45,966 nt of DNA from assembly GCA_032718475.1 (NCBI GenBank), contig JAUCBJ010008900.1, forward strand, positions 1 through 45,966, in the 5' to 3' direction. Made by a program: the position numbers and the translations under genes. The notes beneath the pieces are model-generated. The model searched no databases. It was not told where the DNA came from and saw nothing but the letters and a program-made list of their open reading frames with translations. Of this stretch, positions 40,901 through 45,966 are shown in pieces. Positions within the stretch are counted from its first letter, which is position 1; each line of letters opens with the position of its first letter. This DNA comes from Nemertoderma westbladi. Lineage: Eukaryota; Xenacoelomorpha; Nemertodermatida; Nemertodermatidae.

Positions 40901-43465
40901 GACGACGGCAAAAGCCAGACTTCTCATGGAGAAGATAGCGGGAAAGACACTGACAGATCTTATTATGTCAATAAAATGCCTAAAGATCAGGTAAGTAAAT
41001 TCAAGTCTCGAACCAATGACAGGAGAGAACAGGTAAGAAAAACTCCTCCTACGTCTCCCAAGAGAATTCAGGTGAGAAAGCCCGAAGAAAAAACCAGTGT
41101 GCACAATGTTACGCACAATAAGGTAAGTAACATCAAACCGAAATGTGCGCTATGTGATGGGACCCATCGCTTGAATATGTGTGATGAATTCCTAAAGAAA
41201 TCATTAACTGATAAGCGGTTGTGTTATAATTGCCTCAGACAAGGACACCAACGGCGAACCTGTTACTCTGACACAAGATGTGCCAAGTGCGGTGCGAAAC
41301 ATCATATCTTGTTGCACACTGAATTCGAGCGAAATAGTCCGAGTCAGGTAAGTGATTCCGAATTACATGTCCAATTCAGTGATGTGAACGACACTGATCA
41401 ATCTGAGATGGAAGGATTCTATACGGACGAGTTCTCCGATGAAAACGAATCCTGTTACACGATAAATACCACAGTGTATCGAGCACTCACTTATGAAAAA
41501 GATACAGACATTGACCTCGCTCTAACTACTTCTGATCGACAACCATCTTGGAAAGCGCCAACTTCCAATGTAGGGATTAGAGAATTTCCTGTGGTACAGG
41601 TAAGGGTCCACGGACCAAAAAGGAGTTATGTAGTGAACGCCCTCCTTGACTCCGGTAGTACAGGAACATTCATCGACAAAGAGCTAGCCGAAGACATATT
41701 CGCTGGACAACCCAAGTTCCGAACTAAGCTAAACATGTCAGGAATTATGCAAGTTTGGAAATCTACAGTAACAGCGGATTATTATGTAGGTGCGTTGTCC
41801 ACCCCCCAGGATGAACTAGGAGAACATAACATAAGGTCAGTGAAAATGGTGGCTATAAAGAACTTCGCTACTACTCAAGCAGACCTTTATAATTGGGACG
41901 AGGATGAGAGCATCCAACATCTTAAGATACCTCGATTCCAGACTGATTATCCTGGAGTGCAAATACTCATCGGCCAAAACGCGCATGAGGCGCTCGAGAC
42001 ACTGGAGAAATGGCCTGCTCAACCGCAGCCACTACAAACCTATGCGGTAAGAACTAGAGTAGGTTGGTACTTTACTGGCCCTTCCCGTAGAACTCTCATG
42101 GAAAGATTACCGAAAGATCAGGTATATCAAGTGCGAGAATGGGAAGTTGAGAACAGTGAGTTCGACGATCCAACTGAGGGAACTCCATACTCCTCAGACA
42201 ACGACGATATACATCAACTCTTCGATGAGGAGAATGCCATCGATCTCCTTAAGGAAAGCGAGACTTGGCAAAATCAAGTGAACTTATGCCAACTCCTTCT
42301 CCCATCCGAGCGAGACGACTATAACGACGAGCTTAATGACGTCATTGAACGTTATAATGCCAAGACTCGGGATGAACACGCCGTAAGATTCTTTACTCAA
42401 GAGGTTGTAGAGCCCAACTCCTACGATAAGGACCTATCGGTGGAGGAAGAAAGAGCCAAGCAGATCCAAGCGACAACTACTCGTTTTCTTAAAGATCAAG
42501 GTAGATATGAGATCGGTCTTCCTTTCCGAAAGCGAGAACCAAAGTTCATTAACAACAGACCTTTGGCGGAGAAAAGAATTGCTCAACTACATCGACGCCT
42601 TACGGCAAATTCTTCAGCTAAAGAAATGTATCAAACGCAGTTGAAGAAGTTTATTAGCAAGGGATATGCGGAGCTAGTACCGGAAGAAACACCTATAACT
42701 GAGAGAACGTATTATTTAACTCACCATTACGTTCCCAAACCCGGTAAACCCCATGAAGTACGAGTGGTGTTTGACGGTTCCGCCCTTTATATGGGCCAAT
42801 CTCTTAATTCTGAATTGTTACCCGGACCCAACTTACTCCAATCCTTGTTGGGAATACTATTAAGATTAAGACAATATTCCATTGCTTTCGCCTCAGATAT
42901 AGAAGGCATGTTCTTACAAGTCAAAGCGCTGGATAGGGATCGAGATAGTCTACGATTTTTGTGGTGGCCCGAAGGAGACCTCAATAAGAAACCGGTGGAG
43001 TACTGGATGACCATCCAAGCTTTTGGGATAATCTCGAGCCCTTCAAACGCCTGTTCCGTGGTGCGCACTACTGCGGATGACAACAGAGACGCCTTCTCTA
43101 AAGAGGTGATCGACAATATCAAACGAGACATCTACATGGATGATAATCTGAAGTCCCTTCCATCAGTCGAAGAAGCCATTGAGGTCGCTAAAGGAACGGT
43201 AGAATGCTTAAAGAAAGGTGGATTTCGATTAACTAAATTCACCAGCAACTCCCGTGAGTTTCTGGAGTCGATCCCGGTAGAAGATCGAGGAACAAAGGAC
43301 CTAGATCTAATAAAGGATGATCTCCCAGAAGCTAAGACCCTTGGTTTGAAATGGGACACAGAAAGAGATATCCTGTTTTTCCAACTAAAACAGCGAGATA
43401 ATCCAGTTCGGACTAAACGGATATGTTTAAGTATCCTGAGCACTTATTGTAAAAGCCTTTGCTGA
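37901..43465 (+). CDS. BEL/Pao gag-protease-RT polyprotein, interrupted (element B/A mosaic)
   Basis: A 1,854-codon open frame from ATG at 37901, the same length and domain order as the frame at 28950: Ala/Lys/Glu-rich coil, gag domain, zinc knuckles, DSG protease, RT with SDIEGMF and YMDD. It is cut at the identical codon by another LTR beginning at 43448; RNase H and integrase are again missing. The first 250 or so residues differ from the first copy at about 28 positions (for example SDRDVEPSGRK against SDKGVEPSTPK). After that only four residue differences remain: N/D, R/C, Q/H and S/N at about 514, 695, 1009 and 1310. This abrupt change marks a recombination point near 38670. Not autonomous as it stands. 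Confidence 0.92.
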   Translation: MSDTKQNLSDSLLDVTICDSDRDVEPSGRKFSSPPTVRKVIPPVVVKEPRLVQHRRSIIGTRAQVKRDQEAAEQQQPASQELISQRPDSSSSEDTVELTPERGARMTDEAYSDPLLILPAAVLTRLLIAVEEHQIDWARSQRSTRDSYAGYTREELKSMVESQWNFPGPGLLFDLSEAAWEDIHRMGVAKETIDPAVWKRSAAGYAKGFFSSMERVEKQLLQQPQGPQEQGQLLYQVRERILRIRLILSAFEEASKRRQDTSLQVAVKTWFQRVSLQVQGTAQWKAQLEERSTHGESTDATFSQVESEAMAEKPHKRDAIDIYLSDYQRFLGDEELRRRLDGLSPNSEGAQRVLDAIDVDRLAANQAKFDEQLRIARDQEERVKKKRIEDRKKAAVAAAEAERKAAEEESKAAEMERKAAAAAAEAEAEAKRKAAAAEAEVKRKAAEMERKAAMAAAEAERIAAEEIAQLELENIQENQDCINKQLTASNMQMMNRSTPKRQGYTSSEEGDTTDTEGKRNRSHLSRRKRTFHRQKLPDLPPAVRRQLNNTNLGSTEPTDQIITIERLPTIVDEPEIIRPVPEATLSVVETPVLPEPTSQFPLHSTKLPVPSRTAHETVQVLDSERNIHDLSPVVPRPPASTLANPASAVEWVDERRRGMDLLLGQMQETVQQFKGTVRESRLELQEVQQSIALECDKLVNTQKGIPTPPVTMCQPVRSEVFHAQGVEPTRIYTASEVETPIVNPIQGNYKPVDNNIPHRPDHNPRNLYTDNSIFNNTMAQESFTRQMARTEARQAVKVGEIVKFNGDEMKWLPFNEYYKDNIQNSVLSNGEKLRFLIECLEGSPKLMALKFIGHPDGLRQVWDTLNIRYGNRNNIAGYLYAKLVAPRKFISSGIIEFSDEIQEICRQFDWLGKSHEYQNAMVIRAVASTLPKGGVGTRWDKKVLYMMEQQRRDPTMADLMSFLDGEVKLQLLKLSREKTPENKVSEKPVSRRKVTPVCYRDDGKSQTSHGEDSGKDTDRSYYVNKMPKDQVSKFKSRTNDRREQVRKTPPTSPKRIQVRKPEEKTSVHNVTHNKVSNIKPKCALCDGTHRLNMCDEFLKKSLTDKRLCYNCLRQGHQRRTCYSDTRCAKCGAKHHILLHTEFERNSPSQVSDSELHVQFSDVNDTDQSEMEGFYTDEFSDENESCYTINTTVYRALTYEKDTDIDLALTTSDRQPSWKAPTSNVGIREFPVVQVRVHGPKRSYVVNALLDSGSTGTFIDKELAEDIFAGQPKFRTKLNMSGIMQVWKSTVTADYYVGALSTPQDELGEHNIRSVKMVAIKNFATTQADLYNWDEDESIQHLKIPRFQTDYPGVQILIGQNAHEALETLEKWPAQPQPLQTYAVRTRVGWYFTGPSRRTLMERLPKDQVYQVREWEVENSEFDDPTEGTPYSSDNDDIHQLFDEENAIDLLKESETWQNQVNLCQLLLPSERDDYNDELNDVIERYNAKTRDEHAVRFFTQEVVEPNSYDKDLSVEEERAKQIQATTTRFLKDQGRYEIGLPFRKREPKFINNRPLAEKRIAQLHRRLTANSSAKEMYQTQLKKFISKGYAELVPEETPITERTYYLTHHYVPKPGKPHEVRVVFDGSALYMGQSLNSELLPGPNLLQSLLGILLRLRQYSIAFASDIEGMFLQVKALDRDRDSLRFLWWPEGDLNKKPVEYWMTIQAFGIISSPSNACSVVRTTADDNRDAFSKEVIDNIKRDIYMDDNLKSLPSVEEAIEVAKGTVECLKKGGFRLTKFTSNSREFLESIPVEDRGTKDLDLIKDDLPEAKTLGLKWDTERDILFFQLKQRDNPVRTKRICLSILSTYCKSLC

Positions 43466-45966
43466 ATTGCCCCGTTATTTTTATTATCTTTTACATTAAA
43501 ATACTCTGTAGTTGATTTAATAAGTGTAAGAGACCGTATTATTGCTGTATCGGTGTTTTTAGAGGATCTAAGATCTATTTCCTCCGTATGTGTACTGTGA
43601 AAGGCATATTTTATGATTCTATGGCAATTCGTGACGCAAAAGGGTGATAGCTACTCTTGAACAGTAGTTACTATGACTACGGTTAACAGCTGACATTCAT
43701 ACGTGTTGATTTCCTTTGTTCTACGGCGTCTCTCAGTTCAGTCAGCCAATTAGAGCGTTTTTGTGGCTCCTTGTACAGAAAATTTCCGAGAAATGACGCA
43801 ATGCCTATGTGCAGTGTTTACATTCAGTCCTGAGCCTAAGAAAGAACGGCTTGGAAGTATTTTGTGCTTTACTGTTTTTTAGTCTTACACTAGTAGGTTT
43901 AATTATAAAGGGCATATATCCTTTAACTACCTAACGACCCTGCTGACTGATCATACATGCTGACTGCTGAAACATTGCAAACTCGTAACAATCAGTGTTC
44001 AGTTGTTGTTTTATACTGCTATTTACTGTCAGTTCTTCATAATATGGTTGATGAATTATTATATTTGGAATAACGATAAATAACCCCGAAACCCAATATT
44101 CTTGATATACCGAAGGTAAGAGAGAAAGGTTACCAATAACGATTGTGACTTATGTTGAAGTGGTTTGAAGTGAATCTAATGTTATTTGATAGACCCTACA
44201 TGAGTCAGCCTGTGTTCCTTTTATATGTGACTAAAATCAGTGAAGATTGGCAGATTAGTGTGCAGTATTGTGCAGCATTGTGTATGAGTGAGTCTGTTAA
44301 AGAAGCAATTCCTAAAGAATGCGCCATATATGTGAATTATAATTAAGCCATATCGTTGTGAGTAGTTTAAGTCATAACTCTGTTTATATAGATAAAGCGC
44401 CACGTCCTAAAGGAACTGTTAATATTCCCGAAAGTGAATAATATTGTCAGAGATTATATAATACTGTCAGTCGAATAATACATTAGGCTTACATAGCAAT
44501 AAAATTAAACCGTCGAACCCAATCTCCCGGGAATCTCCAGCGGGTGAATGGTCGCGCACGGATTGGTTTCGACTAGTGTAGTGAATCAAATACTTGTCAT
44601 AGACTAAAAAACCGATTTAATATCTAGAAGACATCTTAATTTGGTGGGTTAAACTGCCAAAGGTCTGAAAGCGCGAACATTAAAGGATATTGCTTCTTTA
44701 TTGCAGTAAGCAATAAAGTCGAAAGTATCGGTCGACCGGTAACCAGTAGGCCTGACTGCCTGATCATCCGGACCGGTACCTACTTCCGTATAAGTACACT
44801 AGTATTATTCGATTTGATTATATATGCCGGTAGGTCTTAATAATTAATCGGGGACGCCTGGTTTTTATTGGGATTTTACTTAGGCCTATTTCTGTCAGTT
44901 TTATTTATTTGTAGGCCAGTATTGAGCAGAAGGCGTGTAAGCCTGATCAGATTGTGCAGACAATTTGTAGGTTGAACTGTTGTCTGATTGCTGTTAGGTC
45001 TGAACGGATTGCAGTGTGTGTAGATCACCTGTCCGATAAAGAACGGTTAGGAAGTAGGGGCAGCGAATGCTGTAAGGTAAACCCCCAACTAAAGAATAAG
45101 TCGTACTACTGGGTTAGAACGCATACTACCTAATTATTTCGGAGTCTGCATGTCCTGTAGTTTATTTAGGCTTGAGAGTAGTCTGCCATCGTTGAGTCTG
45201 TACTTTGTTTGTGTAAGTCTGTACGGGTAGCGTATAATATTTATTTAGATAATTTGTAGGCTGGATAGTTGTCTGGCTGTTATTAGGTCTGAACGGATTG
45301 CAGCGTGTGTAGATCACTTGTCCGATAAAGAACGGTTAGGAAGTAGGGGCAGCGAATGCTGTAAGGTAAACCCCCAACTAAAGAATAAGTCGTACTACTG
45401 GGTTAGAACGCATACTACCTAATTATTTCGGAGTCTGCATATACCGTAGTTTGTTTAGGCTTGATAGTAGTCTGTCAGTGTTCGGTCTGCATTTTGTTTG
45501 AGTAGTTTGTACGCGTAGCGTAATATTTATTATTCAGAGTTTATGCGATTATTCGCAACATTCATTCCCCAAGTTTGTTCCTACAATAATTGTGTTTGTT
45601 ATACATACCGCTATAGTTAAATTAACCCCGGTACTACACGGGCTGCTTGGCGTAGGTAAAGACTGGTGATTTTGTGCATCGGTCACTCCAGCAGATGCCG
45701 TGGTTCTTTTAGCTGTTCAAGTATATTTAACTACTGATTATATGTTGTACAAGTACTCGTACCTAATTTAGGGTTTAGTGTACAGTACTTTCCGAAGTAA
45801 TTAGTGTAGACATTATATTTGTGTTGTAAAGTGGTAGATAGGCACTTTCGATTAGCTCTATTAACTTCTAGGTGGGAACACTCCGTGATACATAACGTAG
45901 TACCTGTAGCGATACGGCTATAGGTCGTCAGGCGGTGGTATTTTCCTATCTGGACAACGCAGTGTA
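43448..45966 (+). mobile_element. BEL/Pao LTR B plus leader, third copy, cut by the window end
   Basis: Starts TGTAAAAGC right after the RT codons of the second frame. It appears identical to 34497-37015 for its whole visible length, including the 289-bp duplication at 44959-45536. The rest of the leader and a further gag-pol should follow to the right. Confidence 0.85.

Larger units (their letters stand above)
29719..45966 (+). repeat. 8,951-bp head-to-tail repeat (one full unit plus a partial second)
   Basis: Positions 29719-37015 and 38670-45966 match with a constant offset of 8,951. Within gag-pol I find seven single-base differences, at 30489, 31032, 31493, 31976, 32537, 32861 and 32878. 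No difference was noticed after 32878 or between the two LTR/leader B copies, although that comparison was by eye. The unit spans most of gag-PR-RT, LTR/leader B and the first part of gag B. Confidence 0.93.

Noticed and set aside
29719-45966. Treating the 8,951-bp repeat purely as an assembly duplication
   Set aside because: Not fully excluded, but the copies differ at seven scattered positions and have different left halves, which a simple duplicated contig would not show. Spanning long reads are still needed.

Overview
The window is nuclear DNA from an invertebrate animal. The evidence is a spliced beta/gamma-crystallin-type gene with GT/AG introns, BEL/Pao LTR retrotransposons, a 5'-truncated CR1/Jockey-like non-LTR fragment, a tRNA-derived SINE-like head, long satellites and a 0.64 kb tetranucleotide microsatellite. 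There are no bacterial operons and no CRISPR array. I cannot name the species or phylum from the sequence.

Layout. (1) 1-16 kb is a satellite island. A 54-bp satellite array (1-6225, continuing off the left edge) and a second array of the same unit in the same orientation (12344-15950) flank about 6.1 kb. That interval holds a 219-bp duplicated segment, a satellite of exactly 200 bp with a dimeric higher-order structure, a 43-bp palindrome-rich satellite and a CAATAAC-type satellite. The last three adjoin with no spacer. The long reading frames in this island come from repeat units divisible by three and are not genes. (2) 16-24.4 kb holds the 3' end of a minus-strand host gene. Two phase-matched exons (24170-24343 and 17431-17575) together encode one complete two-motif, calcium-binding-type beta/gamma-crystallin domain. 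Its 6.6 kb last intron contains a poly-G tract, an inverted-repeat element, an LTR-like element, an 84-bp near-perfect palindrome, a (TCTG)n tract and a SINE-like head. Upstream exons were not found and should lie to the right of 24.4 kb. (3) 24.9-25.5 kb is a CR1/Jockey-like 3' fragment on the minus strand. (4) 25.5-46 kb is a BEL/Pao complex: LTR/leader A, gag-PR-RT, LTR/leader B, gag-PR-RT, then LTR B again, cut by the window edge. Both 1854-codon reading frames are open but stop at the same point just after the RT YMDD box, exactly where an LTR begins, so neither has RNase H or integrase.

Interpretation (inference). The retrotransposon complex is best explained in two steps. Element B inserted into the RT region of element A. 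Unequal crossing-over inside gag then produced a head-to-tail 8,951-bp repeat. This accounts for the shared junction, the near identity from position 29719 onward, and the clear divergence before it. The most noteworthy observations are this nested-then-tandem structure, a cluster of consensus 5' splice-site sequences inside the gag-pol frame, palindromic motifs conserved between the two diverged LTR/leaders, the split crystallin domain, and a two-state hinge that records duplications in the 54-bp satellite.
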